A DNA stretch of 60,759 bases. It comes from Emiliania huxleyi CCMP1516. Its lineage: Eukaryota; Haptophyta; Isochrysidales; Noelaerhabdaceae. The first letter of the stretch is position 1. The number at the start of each line of letters is the position of its first letter. The stretch lies in assembly GCF_000372725.1 (NCBI RefSeq), contig NW_005198801.1, positions 6,050-66,808 on the forward strand, read 5' to 3'. The notes below the pieces were generated by a model. The model ran no database searches. It saw only the letters and a program-made list of their open reading frames with translations, and was not told the DNA's origin. Positions 47,674 to 59,900 of the stretch are shown piece by piece. A program made the translations under genes and the position numbers.

Positions 47674-49594
47674 TCATGCGGGCGGGGGTGGTGTGTAGGC
47701 GTCCTCCATGATGGCCACGTCGGCGCCCGAGATCGTGATGATCTCACCCTTGTTGCGCCCGCGCTTGGGGAAGGAGATAATGAACTTCCCGATGCAGGCC
47801 TTGCAGTTTCCGGGGTAAACCACCCGGTCCCCCTTGGAGTTCTTCTTGATCACGTTGGGGGCGCGGCGCACGGCGCACAGCTCAGCCGCCCCACCGCTCA
47901 GCAATCGGATGTTGACCCAGGCGAGTGGCGGATCCACGGCTGCAACAGGGAGGGAGGGGCCTTAGCCTATTCGGGCAGTCGGTGTGCGTGTGTGAGGGGG
48001 GAGGGGGGGGGGGGGTGCCTGCGGCGTTCTCCCTCAGCTTCTTGGCCCCCTTCTTGGCCCCCTTCTTGCCGCTCGCCCGCTTGATCTCCTTGATCTCCTT
48101 GACCCGCTTTTTCGCCTTCTCGTCGCCCGCCTCCGCCGCCTCCACAAACTCCCTGCCGCCTTGCGAGCGCATGCTCATCTCGCCTGAGATTGCCTCCTTC
48201 CTCGCCTTCTTCTGCTTGGGGGCCAGCTTCTGGTCCAGCGGCGACGGGCCGTTGTAGCCGCCCTGCCGCGCCTAGAGTGGGCCGTGGGGGCGTGGACGTC
48301 TCTAGGTCGTGTCCAGGAAGTGTCCAGGAAGTGTCCAGGAAGTGTCCAGGAAGTGTCTGCGGGGTGCGGGGATGGCGCGGGAAGTGCCTAGGAAGCGTCT
48401 AGGAAGTGTCTGCGGGGAGACGATTCTCGACCTTGGCGTCGTCGAGCAGCGCGCTCAGCTCCGCGTCGGTGACCTGCGCGAAGGGCTTGTCCAGGCGCTT
48501 CTCCACGGCCTCCTTGCCGCCGCAGAGGCGCGCGGTGCCGGCGCGCGCGATCGCCGCCTTCATCGCCTTCTCCTCCTCCTCGGTCGGCGGCCGGTCGAGC
48601 TCGTCGGGCAGCTGCCCCTCGAACCCGCCCTCGCGCGCCTGCGCCGAGGCGGCCGGGGATAGACAAGTGTGGTGGCGGGTCGAGGAAATGCCTGGAATCG
48701 CACCTTTGCGTCCGCCTGCGCCCGCCGGCGCTCCGCCTCGGAGTAGTCGCCGAACTTTGGCGTGAGTCTGCGGAAGTAGACGACGTGCGAGTCGCCGAGA
48801 ATGTGCCGGTGAAGCCACTGCAGGCCGGCGTCGAGCCGCGCGCGCTGGTCGAAGCTCATGAAGGACAGGGCGCCGCACGGGTGCTGGATCTCGATGTCGC
48901 CGCAGGACGGCGCGCGGCCCGTCTCCTCGTCGGGAGTCAGCGGGGGAAGCTGCCCGCCGCTGGTGCTCGGGTACGCAATGTCGTACGGCGGCAGGTAAGT
49001 GAGGCCGAGGATCCTGCCCGCCTGCTCGCGCGCGAGCGGCACCGCCGCAGCGAGCAGCTCCGGCCACCACTTGCGGGGCAGCACGCCCATGGCGAGCACG
49101 TCCGCGCCCTTGCGCCCGCGCAGCACGATTTCGTCCACGATGATGCCGACGAGGGTGCCGACCTTGGTCTCCCACCACGCCTGCTGCTCCTCGGGCGACA
49201 GCTTGTCGAAGAAGTGAGTCTCGAAGTTGAAGTCTCTGCCGTCGACCTTGAAGTCGTGCGGCCCGTCGTAGAGGTCGCCGATGACGTCGAACGTCTGGTC
49301 GAAATTGAGGTGGTGCTCCTGGAAGGCCTTGTTGACGGCACTCGCGAGCAGGCGGGTGGTCGCGTCCGTCGCGTCGCCCTTGGAGGTGAGGTAGCCGGGC
49401 GAGCGAGGAGGAGGGTAGTGGAGAGCCAGGACACGCGTGCGGTCGCCGCGGACGGCCGCGAGTTGGTGCGGGAGGGCCTTGGGGACCGGCAGCTGGTGCG
49501 CCTGATTGCCGCTGGAGAGCTGACAAAAGGTCTCCGCGTGCGCCTCCAGCAACGGCAGCGCGTGCTCCCAGTGGTTCTTCTCCACAAAAGACAT
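47674..49594 (-). CDS. four-exon protein, unknown family
   Basis: 538 residues; exons 48704-49594, 48432-48638, 48019-48271 and 47674-47939, phases 0, 0, 1. N-terminal part (SFVEKNHWEHALPLLEAHAE; DQTFDVIGDLYDGPHDFKVD; GILGLTYLPPYDIAYPSTSG-like segments) looks like a globular domain of about 290 residues rich in Trp/His. The middle is charged and helical (DRPPTEEEEKAMKAAIARAG; KAKKRVKEIKEIKRASGKKG followed by AKKGAKK). The last exon contains CKACIGKFIISFPKRGRNKG followed by EIITISGADVAIMED, a compact C-terminal domain with a CxxC pair. No family could be named. The 11-bp tandem AAGTGTCCAGG repeats at 48310-48415 lie in intron 2. Confidence 0.65.
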
Positions 49595-50124
49595 GGGGAG
49601 AGGAGGAGCGGGAGGAGGCGCCCGATACTACTGCAGCGCAGCTCGTCCAAAGGAGCCTGCGGGAGCGGGAGAGGGCCGGCCGTGTGAGAGGAGGGATGCG
49701 AGGGGTGCTGGCGCCGTTGCCCTCACGTGTCTGCCACCCCTCCCAGCCCCACCATAGACACACACGCGCGGGCCGACAGCGGCCACACGCCAATTGCTCT
49801 GCAATCATGAATTGCGTGGCTCGTGCAGGTGGAAAACGAGCCGCAGTTGGATGTGCTGAAAGCGCGTCTCGAGGAGAAGAAGCGGGTGCGTGAGAGGGGC
49901 TGCGGCACCGAAACCATGGCCGCGCAGGCATGGCGGCGGGTTAGGCTATGAGGGTGTGCGGAAGTTGTGAATTTTGCACCTGGGCGGCCTTGGGTCGACC
50001 GCGCTGGACATTATTGCGGTATTGCGGTAGTGTAGTTGGCTCGAGAGCAAAGACTTGGAAAGGCGTCCAGCGTGCGACGGTTGTGTTCGCGTGTCCTAGC
50101 AGCGCCGCCCTGGCTCACAACGTG

Positions 50125-50210
50125 AGAAGAATTCTAAAAGCAGAAGAATTTTACAAAATAACTCCCTCGCACAACACTGGGCACGGGACTGGCGCGCACT
50201 GGCACTAAAT
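50125..50210 (-). promoter_or_regulatory. recurrent promoter-like module, copy F
   Basis: On the minus strand: GTGCCAGTGCGCGCCAGTCC, then CGTGCCCAGTGTTGTGCGAG, then GGAGTTATTTTGTAAAATTC. The best preserved copy, but it lies about 550 nt upstream of the ATG at 49594, so a 5' UTR exon or another transcript is implied. Confidence 0.4.
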
Positions 50211-50857
50211 ACAAGCTGTCAGGAGTGTTGAAAACTCCAGACGCCGTCGCCAACTGTCATGTGATCTGTGATCTGTAAGGGTCCGCCCGCAGGCGCATTT
50301 TGTATACCGAGGCGGTGCCCGGTGCCGAACCTGTCGGACCTTAAGACAGCATTGTGGCGTGTGCGCGCGTAGACACTACTCCTTGCTGTGTGTCCCTACG
50401 GCATATTAAGATGCCGATAAATGCCTCAAGAGCCGAGTGTGGGCCGGAAAGCCCAACACTCCCTCGCCAGGAAGCATCGCAACACAAAGAGCTACCCAAC
50501 AAGAAATCACGACTCTCACAGTGATTTGGGCTCGGCAGCTTGTCAGCCCTCAGCCGAAGAATTTGCACACAGACTGAAGCTGCCAGGAAAAGAATTTGAA
50601 AGCCCGCCCAGAGGCGGGAGAATCTCCGCCTTAAAATCCCTGTCTGAGGGAGGGTGATCGGTCACACCGCCATCGCCGTCGGGGAGAGGGGGGACGACAC
50701 TGCCTCGGCAGCGTGCACCTCGATCCTGTACCGTGTTTGTTATGACCCCCCCCAATGAACACACCAGTGAGGGAGGGCGAGACGATCGGAGGGGTCCCGT
50801 ACCATGCGGAATCGACCCTATCAAGTGCTCAAGTGCTCAAGGGTGATGGGTGTAAGA

Positions 50858-51020
50858 GGATGTAGAGTGTAGAGCGCTGTAGAGCTGTAGAGCTGTAGAG
50901 CGCTCTGGAGCGCTGTAGAGCTGTAGAGCTCTACATCCGCCGCGTGACGATGTGAGTCCGATGAAGAGCGATGTAGAGCGCGATTTTGCTGTAGAGTTTG
51001 TTGTAGAGGCTCTACAGCCG
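50858..51020. repeat. CTGTAGAG tandem/palindromic array
   Basis: Repeated GTAGAGCTGTAGAGC and GTAGAGCGCT words with their own reverse complements (AGCGCTCTGGAGCGCT, GAGCTCTAC). Can fold into several alternative hairpins. Confidence 0.7.
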
Positions 51021-51329
51021 GGAAGGCAGTGACTCAAAGAGGTCGAGCCGCACTAATGGGGTGTCTCCGAGCTTACTGGAGCTCTGATGGACGGCCCTGA
51101 CTATCCCTGACACACAGAGAGTCACTCTGACGGCACACAACACCCTATAACTGCGTCATGACCAGCCTGCCTTGCGTCGCCGGTGCCGCATTCGTCGCTG
51201 TGCTTCTTTAGCAGGCGGTGGACTGTCGGCTGCGAGGACGGTCGCATTTGCGCGAGGCGAGGCGAGCATTCAGACGCGTTGCCACTGAAGCTGCCAGGAA
51301 AAGAATTTGCGTGCGCCGCCTTGGGTTGT

Positions 51330-51460
51330 CTGTTGTCCCTTGTCAGGAGCAGGAGAGCCCCACCTGTCCCCCTGATCGTCCTTCCAAAATCCTGCTCGTG
51401 CAGGTGGGGACCCTGTCCTCGTCCCATCCCTCGTTTGGCGTGTCTGTTTTCTTTCTTTCT
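51330..51460 (+). repeat. dispersed repeat, copy 2 (first at 7436-7563)
   Basis: Nearly identical to 7436-7563 over about 125 bp, ending in a TTTCTTTCTTTC run. Confidence 0.75.
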
Positions 51461-51532
51461 TTCTTTGTTGGCGGCGGCGTCGCGGATGAGGGATGAGGCA
51501 GACGAGAGCGACGCGACAGAGGAAACAAATGA

Positions 51533-52466
51533 ATGACGTGTGAGTGTTAGAGTTGTTTGGTATTGCTAAAACTCTCTCAGAGGAAGAAGCGACAAGAGAG
51601 AGAACTACGAGAGTGGGAAGAACGCGAGGTGGCATGAAGGTTGCAGCGAGAATCGGCGAGGGACTGCGAAGAGAGATAGAAAGAGCCAGACGCCCAAGGG
51701 TGGGCGACGGCTAGCACCACACTCCTCTCCGCCTTAAAATCCCTGTCTATCCCTCTGTGTGTGGTGGCGGCGTGCCGTCCTCCCATCCCTCCCTTGGCTT
51801 GTCTGTTTTCTTTCTTTCTTAAGAATTTTCCGCCCGGTTAGGGGAACATGAGATCTCCTGATCCGCTCGGTCCGCTTATCACCGCCTAGTCGATCCTCAC
51901 ACCCGCGTAACCTTGCCGGCTGGCAGGCCCTCCGAAATCAGTACCGGGATGGAGCCGTGTGCGAGCGCCTCAAAGGGTCTCCCCGTTGTTCGAACCAGCT
52001 GCTGCCCAAGAAGGTCGAGGTGAGGGCGCCGGGGCAGTGTCCAGTGAGGTATCGGGTCGATGTACGATGAGCAGGGCAAGGCGTGCGAGTGGCCCGAGTG
52101 CGAGAAGGGGAGGAGTCGAGGAGGAGCTCTATGAATCCCTGTCTGCACATGTACAGCCTGGGCTTCACCGCTGGCGGCACGCTACGAGCTTTGAGAGAGA
52201 CCTCTCCTCCGACCAAGACTCATGCGGCACCGGCTCTACTAGCGAGGCGAATGACATATTCGACACAAACGACGACCATCTACTCTACGGTTCCGACTCC
52301 GGCTCCGGCTTGTAGTCGACAAGCTGCCGAGCCCAAATCACTGTGTGTACCACATTTCTTGTTGGCTTCTAAAAATCTCTCTCGAGCTTTGCGCCAGGAA
52401 GATTTACTTAGAGAGAGAGAGAGAGATTTTTAGCAATAGCAAACAACTCTAACACTCACACGTCAT
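51533..52466. mobile_element. 934-bp element with about 45-bp terminal inverted repeats
   Basis: Left end ATGACGTGTGAGTGTTAGAG then TTGTTTGGTATTGCTAAAAC; the right end (52419-52466) is its reverse complement with about two differences plus extra GA units. The interior holds an inverted copy of the AAAGAAAACAG repeat (51728-51825) and short frames only. No target-site duplication is evident in the flanks. A relic of one end (GAGATTTTTAGCAATACCAA) also occurs at 3567-3586. Confidence 0.6.
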
Positions 52467-52619
52467 CTGGGGCCTGGAGCCCCTGTTTTGTGTAGTTTAT
52501 GGTGGTTTAGAGTTTGCGGGGGGGGGGACGGCTTTGGGCGGTCGAATTCAATTTGGGGGGCTTATACGGTTTTGGGGATCCTGCCGACGCGCTACAGTTG
52601 TAGTCCCACTGCACGCAAA

Positions 52620-53639
52620 ATGGACACCGCAACGGGAGGGCACTCGCAGCAGGCGGGGCCGAATCCTGCAGCCTTAGTCGTGGCCCGATCCGGCGGCATG
52701 CCACGGGTAGGCGCGTTGAGGCTTGCCGCCTCCTCTGCGCCAACGCGGCCTGTGCCGCAGCTTGCGTTTGCTGCCAGACAAGAGGAGGAGCAGAGCCGTT
52801 TGGCGATAGGGCCAGGCAATCGCATTCGCCCCGTGGGCGTTGCGGACCCGAGCAATACCCAGGTCGAGGTTGCTGCGCCTCTTGGCGCAGTGACGCAGCA
52901 TCGCACGCTTGTTGCGGGCGATGGAGCATCGACGGCAGCTGGAATCCTGGCTCTTCCGGATGCGGGTCCGGCGGCATTTGCGGCGGTGTCTTTGCAGCTG
53001 CGAGCGCAGCGCGGTCAGATACCGTCGGCCGCCGAATGGCGCACAATGCCGCAGCTGCGGCTGGAGTGGTGGCTGTGTCGGCATTGCAGAGACGTTGTCA
53101 ACCACAACTCGGCCACGTCCTGCAGCAGATGCGCGTCGAGCGTCAGGGAGATGACGCCATATGCAAGTCCAGCCGAGGTCGCAGCCCTCTCAGCCAACGC
53201 ACAGCGCACCGCGTATGGTCGGAGACTCAAAAGTGTGCAGGGAAAAGAGCAGCCTGTCGCTCTGGCTGTTGCGCAGACGCCGGGCAGCGCCGGCTATGCC
53301 AGCGCTGTCCTTGCCCAGATTGCGAGCTTTCAGCCTGGGTCGAAGCGGCTGGAGGCGATGGTGGAGCCTCGTGTTGGCCTTTTTGACGGATGGCTTGCGC
53401 TCACGACCGATGGGACTGTCAGATTTTGGACGCGCGACGATGTGCGGGCATTCTTTGCGTGCGGCGAGGGAGAGGCTCTCATCGCCGAGTACATTCTCTC
53501 GTGGGGAAGGCGTGTCGACATAGGCGTTGAGGGGCAGCCACTAGGCGGCAGGCGAACAGCACAGCGTCTTCATCGTCGGCGAGGGGCGGCTCTCGTCGTG
53601 CGGCTCAGTGGGGTTGGAGGAGGACGAAGAGGGATTTGA
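52620..53639 (+). CDS. RanBP2-type zinc-finger protein, unknown
   Basis: 339-residue single-exon protein. A RanBP2-type zinc finger lies at about residues 155-180: WWLCRHCRDVVNHNSATSCS then RC, i.e. W-x-C-x2-C-x4-N-x6-C-x2-C, the pattern of fingers that bind Ran, ubiquitin or single-stranded RNA. The N-terminal part is Ala/Val/Arg-rich and probably disordered. The C-terminal part has a folded-looking stretch RFWTRDDVRAFFACGEGEAL, then IAEYILSWGRRVD. The Met at 52620 is preferred over the frame start at 52488, whose first 44 residues are Cys/Trp/Gly-rich and fall in G-rich repeat-like sequence. Codon use is a little less GC-biased than in neighbours. Confidence 0.55.
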   Translation: MDTATGGHSQQAGPNPAALVVARSGGMPRVGALRLAASSAPTRPVPQLAFAARQEEEQSRLAIGPGNRIRPVGVADPSNTQVEVAAPLGAVTQHRTLVAGDGASTAAGILALPDAGPAAFAAVSLQLRAQRGQIPSAAEWRTMPQLRLEWWLCRHCRDVVNHNSATSCSRCASSVREMTPYASPAEVAALSANAQRTAYGRRLKSVQGKEQPVALAVAQTPGSAGYASAVLAQIASFQPGSKRLEAMVEPRVGLFDGWLALTTDGTVRFWTRDDVRAFFACGEGEALIAEYILSWGRRVDIGVEGQPLGGRRTAQRLHRRRGAALVVRLSGVGGGRRGI

Positions 53640-53902
53640 AGGGCTCCTCGGCCACGGCGAAGGCGTGACGTGCGCAGCTCAACACGCCGACCCGCCTCCC
53701 GTCGACGCTGGGCGGCGTCTCTCCCCTCCGTCCCTCCCTCGGCGATTCTTTCTAGCTTTCTGAGCGGGGGCCGGCGCTGGTTCTACATGCACATGACATG
53801 ACATGCACAACAACAACATGTACATGTGCATGTGCATGCACACCTCTACTCCAACTAACGAAGGAGAACACCGACGGAAATGAACATTCAGGTAGGAAGC
53901 GC
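53640..53902. other. intergenic between convergent genes
   Basis: Contains an alternating ATGTACATGTGCATG-like stretch (53788-53840). No gene. Confidence 0.4.
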
Positions 53903-56900
53903 CTAGGGGTTCGGCGGCTGCGGCTGCGCCGCGCGGCCATGCAACGCGAAGCGTGGAAGGCAGGACTGCCCCCCGCCTGACGACTTTGCGCCGAGAGCCA
54001 TGGCGAGGAGGCGGAGGGATATGTCGCGGTGCGCGCCGCCGATGCATGCGATGGCGAGTTCTTTATAGAGGCCGCCGGCGACAAGGACCTGCGGCGTGGT
54101 CTCAAAAAAGCGGGAGAACTGGCAGCCGCCGCGCTGCGGCCGTGTCTCGTGCGCCATCACGATAGGGAGCTTGTCTGCGCGCGCCGCTTGGACTTGCTCC
54201 ACCAGCCGATCGTCCTTCCACCTGGAGACGGAGCAGGGGCTCGCGGGCGCCGGCCTGCCTCGGTGTGAGCGCACAGTGTGAGGCCAGGACAGCTGTTGGT
54301 GAGATTGGTGCAGGCATCTAGGCCCTCTCACGTCTCCTCCGACAGGTATAGCAGCAAGTGCGTCGCCGGCGGTTGGACCTGCCCACCCTCCTCGGGCCCC
54401 TCGCTGGCCTCTGCTCTGAAGTCTGCGCTGGCCTCCGCGCTGGCCTCTGAGCTGCTGCCCCTGCGCGCCTGAGTTTTCCTCTGCCCTCTAGCGCGCGTAA
54501 GCCGGCCTCGCGCGGTGACGACGGTGATGCCGCCGATCGTCTCGCAGAGCTCGTCGGCGAGCTCGCGTGCGCCGACGTTTGCGGACGAGACCCACAGCGC
54601 GACCTACTCGCGGACCGTCTCGGGGTGAGATCGAGGCCCACAGCGCGACTACGCGTGCCCGACTGGCGTTGAAGGGGTGGTGAGAGGGAGGAGGGGGTCC
54701 CCAGCGATTGAGCGCGAAAGTGCCGACGATCCGTGGGGCAGGCTACTACTAGCGACACGGGGCAGAGGCTCGCCGGGCCCTTGAGCGCCAGCGTCTTTTG
54801 CTGCAGCTCGCCCGGGATGTGGAGCGGCAGCCGGGCGATGCCCTGGTAGTTGGGCGAATGCAGCAGCACGGCTCGCGCGATCTCCTTGAGCGAGACCACC
54901 CGGAACTCCTCGATGCGCTGCCAGACGACGTGCGGGTGCCCGCCGCCGAAGAGGCCCGCCGCCACCTCCTCGATCTCGCACTCGGCGCGCAGCTCGGGCA
55001 GCGAGCCGCCGCCCTTGGCTGGGTCCGCCTCCTGCACGAGCACGATCGCCTTGCCTGGTGTGCGGACGCGAGGCCGTTTCGCTCAGCCGACGGCGCCCCG
55101 TGAGTGCCGGCGCGAGGGGAATGGGCGCACGCCTTGGTCGAGGGCCGCGCAAACCTCGCGGAGACAGTTCGCGGACCGGAGGTACCCGCGGCTGAGGAAG
55201 CAGAGGATGAGCTGCGACTGGCGGATGTACGTCTCGAGCGCCCCAATATCTTCGAGATCGTCCACCTGTGCGCACGCGGTGCGTCTTGGGCGCGATCTCG
55301 CTATGAGCGGCGCAGTGATTCTGTGGGCGCGCGCGTCTAGAAAGACGTTTATGCCGGGCAGCAACAGCTGCAGCTCCTTCTTGATGGCGGCGGCGGCGTC
55401 CTGACCGGTCGACCAGATGTGGCTGTTGAACAAGTGCCACAGCACACCCCGGTGGAGCGATAGCTCTGGACGTTGTCCGGTCCGGCTAAGCCTGATAGTG
55501 GGGACGCCGGCAATACGCCGCAGCCCAACCACGCCGCCGACAATGAAGAGCAAGAGGAGCACTGCCGTCAGCACCAACAGGAAGATGAGGATCCCGTTTG
55601 GACTCCTCATGCCGGTGATTGCCTCCGCGTCCGACTGCCCCTCCTCCCCGCCGCCGGGTCGCTCGTCGATCGCCTGCCGGGCGCGCCAAAACGAGTCAGG
55701 AGGGGACGTGTTAGGGACGGCGACAGGGGGCTCCCGGTCGGGCTGCCATCCAGACGGTCGAGAGCTGCGAGCCTATTCGAAGACGCGCGCATGTGGGGCC
55801 GTGAGACGGCATCGTGGCGGCCCCCTCGAGCGAGTCTTAGAGTCTCGCGCATCCAACACCGTGCCCAGTGTTGTGCGTCTTAGAGATCTCAGCATCTAGG
55901 CGCTGCGAAACCGGCAAAGACGAGTGCGACCACCATAGCGGCGGCGGAGGCGAGCATGGCGTCCTACATGACATGCCGGGGTGGCGGAGTCAACCAAAAC
56001 ATGTTGACAGTTGGAGGCTGCCCGCGCCCGGCCGCCGCCACTACCTCGAAGCGCTTGAAGGGCTGCACGAGTGCCACGAGGACGGCGTATACCATGGACA
56101 GGACGGTGGCAAAGATGAGCCGGACAAAGGAGCTCGCCTCGTCTCGTGGGCCGATCAGCGCGAAAAAGCCAGTCAGCATGATTTTGCGTGCCAACTCCAC
56201 CTCCTCCCACCAGTACCACTGCAACTTGTACCTATTCGCAGCGGCGCCCGGGTAAGAGACGCGCGCGGTGCTCAGGCCCCGATCCATCTCTCCGTTGGTC
56301 TCACTCTCGGTGCAGAAAGGACGTTGCGCGGCTGAGCGAGTTCGGCCTTTGCTGCAGTAGCGGGCGGCGGACCGGCACCAAGAGTGCAGCGAACAAGACG
56401 AGCGAGCCGAGCGGCCACAAGATCGCTGAGCCAACGGCGATGCGAATCGCCTCTCTGTGCTCCTCCGAATCACACTCGAGTCTCAGATCTTGGAGCAAGT
56501 TCTTAGAGTAGGTGACGCTGCCGTCGGGCGGCTCGATGAGAGACGTGTAGTACCACTCGCAAGACCAAGCCTGCGACCAGTTGCGGGGAGAAGGGAGGGT
56601 GGCGACGGGAGAAAGGCAAAGGGGGGGGGGGGGAGTTGGGAAGTGTCGGCGAGCCGGTGGGATGGTGGAGTGTCAACGACACAATGCGGGCGCCTGAAAT
56701 GTGTATGCGCTCGTGAGGGGCACGACCATGAAGACGATCACTAGTGCGGCCGGGGTCCAGTCGAGGAGCCCATCCTTGACAGCTTCGGCGAGGGAGCGGC
56801 GCGGCGGCGCCGAGGCGCACCACTCTTTGAGGCGGAGGAGGAGACCGACGGCAAGGACGCACGCGATGAGTGTGAACGGTCCCCACTCGTAGAGTAGGAG

Positions 56901-59900
56901 ACGGACGCGGTAAGGGAAGCAGTCCGACGGCAGGAAGAGCTGGATTGGATCGATATTGAATCGGGAGATCGAATCGCCAAAAGCTTGGTATGCGGGCGGC
57001 CAGCGGACGCGGTAGTTGGACGATAGCGAGAGTACGACTTGGATGAAGCCAACAAGGATCTTCGCCTGGAAGGGGGGGGGGGGGGGGGTTGAGGGTTGGC
57101 TCGCCCAAGCTCAGGGCTCAAGCGAGGACTCGCCTTCGCCGCCAGCCCGATCGCATGGCTGCGTGCGATGCAGCGATCCGAAAACTTCAGGCAAGGCCCG
57201 ACCACTCGCCGATCCCGCCAAGCCTGCTGCCGATGGACCAAGACCAGCGCGCCAACGAGCAGGGCGACTGCGAGGCAGGCGCCGATGAGCTTCCCTATGG
57301 CGGCGGCGGTTCTAGCGGTGGGTGTGCTGGACTCGGAGAAGCACGGCTCGCAACGGCTAGTGCCAACGCGATGCATTCGTTTCCCATCGACGTCCGCACA
57401 GAGTTCGCACTCTGGCCCCGCGAATCCGGCTTGGCAATACCCGTCGCCCTCCTCCCCTGCGCTTATCCCACCCATGCAGCGCGACCAGCCGCTGTAGCGA
57501 CGGCACTGGACGATGCTGTCCGTGCTGCGGCTCGCACGCCAAAAGCCGTCCAGCAGCTCCATGGTTTCGACGGATGTGTTGGCTATACATTTGGTGTGGT
57601 CGGGACAACGGCGGCACTGCGGCTCGCCATTGTCATTCGTGTCGACTGGGTAATAGCCCTCTACGCAAAATGGACACGATGCGCTGCCGTCAGTGCTGGA
57701 AAGAGGATGCTTGCACAACCTGCAACTCGACTGAGACGTGCTGTAGAAGCCCGGTCGGCACTTGATGCATTCCGTCGCGCCCGTACCATTTGTAGAATAG
57801 CCGGCGGGGCAAAGTTCGCATTGGCCGACACCACCTTGGGAAGAATACGTCGCTAAGATACAGGGCTTGCATACGTCGCTGCTGTTGCTACCCGTGGCCG
57901 CTCCAAAGGTGCCGGCAGGGCAGTCGTCACAGGCCTCGGCCGAGGCGAGGCCAGACTTGTTCGACCACGTCCCGACTGGACAAAGTCGGCACACGGAGTC
58001 GTCCGCGCCGCTGTAGGTGCCCGGGTCGCACTTGGTGCACCTCGAGGCGCCGACCGGCGACGACTCGCCCGGAGGACAGGTGTCACACTGCCCGGAGCCG
58101 GCCGCCGAGTAGGTCCCAGCGCGGCAGGGCTCACAGGCGTCCGAGCTGTCCGCGCCCGTCGACGACCCGAAGCTGCCGGCAGCGCAGGGCGTGCAGTCGC
58201 CGGCCGAGGCGAGGCCAGACTTGTTCGACCACGTCCCGACCGGGCAGCGCTTGCAGATGCCAAAGTCGTCGACGCCGCTGTAGGTGCCCGGGGAGCACTC
58301 GTGGCACTCGGACGCGCCGGACTCGGAGGACGAGCCCTCGCCACACGCCAAGCAGAAGCCCTGGCCGCTGGCGTCCGAGTACGTTCCGGCTCTGCACGGT
58401 CGGCAAGTCGCCGCGCTGATTTGCGCAGTCTCGCCCGAGAAGGTGCCGGCGGCGCAGGGTGTGCAGTCGCCGGCCGAGGCGAGGCCAGACTTGTTCGACC
58501 ACGTCCCGACCGGGCATCTCTTGCAAAGGCCGAAGTCGTCCGCGCCGCTGTAGGTGCCCGGGTCGCACTTGGTGCACCTCGAGGCGCCGACCGGCGACGA
58601 CTCGCCCGGAGGACAGGTGTCACACTGCCCGGAGCCGGCCGCCGAGTAGGTCCCAGCGCGGCAGGGCTCACAGGCGTCCGAGCTGTCGGCGCCCGTCGAC
58701 GACCCGAAGCTGCCGGCAGCGCAGGGCGTGCAATCGCCGGCCGAGGCGAGGCCAGACTTGTTCGACCACGTCCCGACCGGGCATCTCTTGCAGATGCCAA
58801 AGTCGTCGACGCCGCTGTAGGTGCCCGGGGAGCACTCGTGGCACTCGGACGCGCCGGACTCGGAAGACGAGCCCTCGCCACACGCCAAGCAGAAGCCCTG
58901 GCCGCTGGCGTCCGAGTACGTCCCGGCTCTGCACGGTCGGCAAGTCGCCGCGTTGATTTGCGCAGTCTCGCCCGAGAAGGTGCCGGCGGCGCAGGGTGTG
59001 CAGTCGCCGGCCGAGGCGAGGCCAGACTTGTTCGACCACGTCCCGACCGGGCATCTCTTGCAGATGCCAAAGTCGTCGACGCCGCTGTAGGTGCCCGGGG
59101 AGCACTCGTGGCACTCGGACGCGCCGGACTCGGAAGACGAGCCCTCGCCACACGCCAAGCAGAAGCCCTGGCCGCTGGCGTCCGAGTACGTCCCGGCTCT
59201 GCACGGTCGGCAAGTCGCCGCGTTGATTTGCGCAGTCTCGCCCGAGAAGGTGCCGGCGGCGCAGGGTGTGCAGTCGCCGGCCGAGGCGAGGCCAGACTTG
59301 TTCGACCACGTCCCGACCGGGCATCTCTTGCAAAGGCCGAAGTCGTCCGCGCCGCTGTAGGTGCCCGGGTCGCACTTGGTGCACCTCGAGGCGCCGACCG
59401 GCGACGACTCGCCCGGAGGACAGGTGTCACACTGCCCGGAGCCGGCCGCCGAGTAGGTCCCAGCGCGGCAGGGCTCACAGGCGTCCGAGCTGTCCGCGCC
59501 CGTCGACGACCCGAAGCTGCCGGCAGCGCAGGGCGTGCAGTCGCCGGCCGAGGCGAGGCCAGACTTGTTCGACCACGTCCCGACCGGGCAGCGCTTGCAG
59601 ATGCCAAAGTCGTCGTCGCCGCTGTAGGTGCCCGGGGAGCACTCGTGGCACTCGGACGCGCCGGGCTCGGAGGACGAGCCCTCGCCACACGCCAAGCAGA
59701 AGCCCTGGCCGCTGGCGTCCGAGTACGTCCCGGCTCTGCACGGTCGGCAAGTCGCCGCGCTGATTTGCGCAGTCTCGCCCGAGAAGGTGCCGGCGGCGCA
59801 GGGTGTGCAGTCGCCGGCCGAGGCGAGGCCAGACTTGTTCGACCACGTCCCGACCGGGCATCTCTTGCAAAGGCCGAAGTCGTCCGCGCCGCTGTAGGTG

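Larger units (their letters stand above)
49595..51329. other. intergenic, repeats
   Basis: No supported gene. Contains a promoter-like module (50125-50210) and two copies of GCTGCCAGGAAAAGAATTTG (50578, 51289), the second followed by TGCGTGCGCCG. Also holds a GCCTTAAAATCCCTGTCT word (50629, shared with 51732) and the CTGTAGAG array. Confidence 0.45.
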
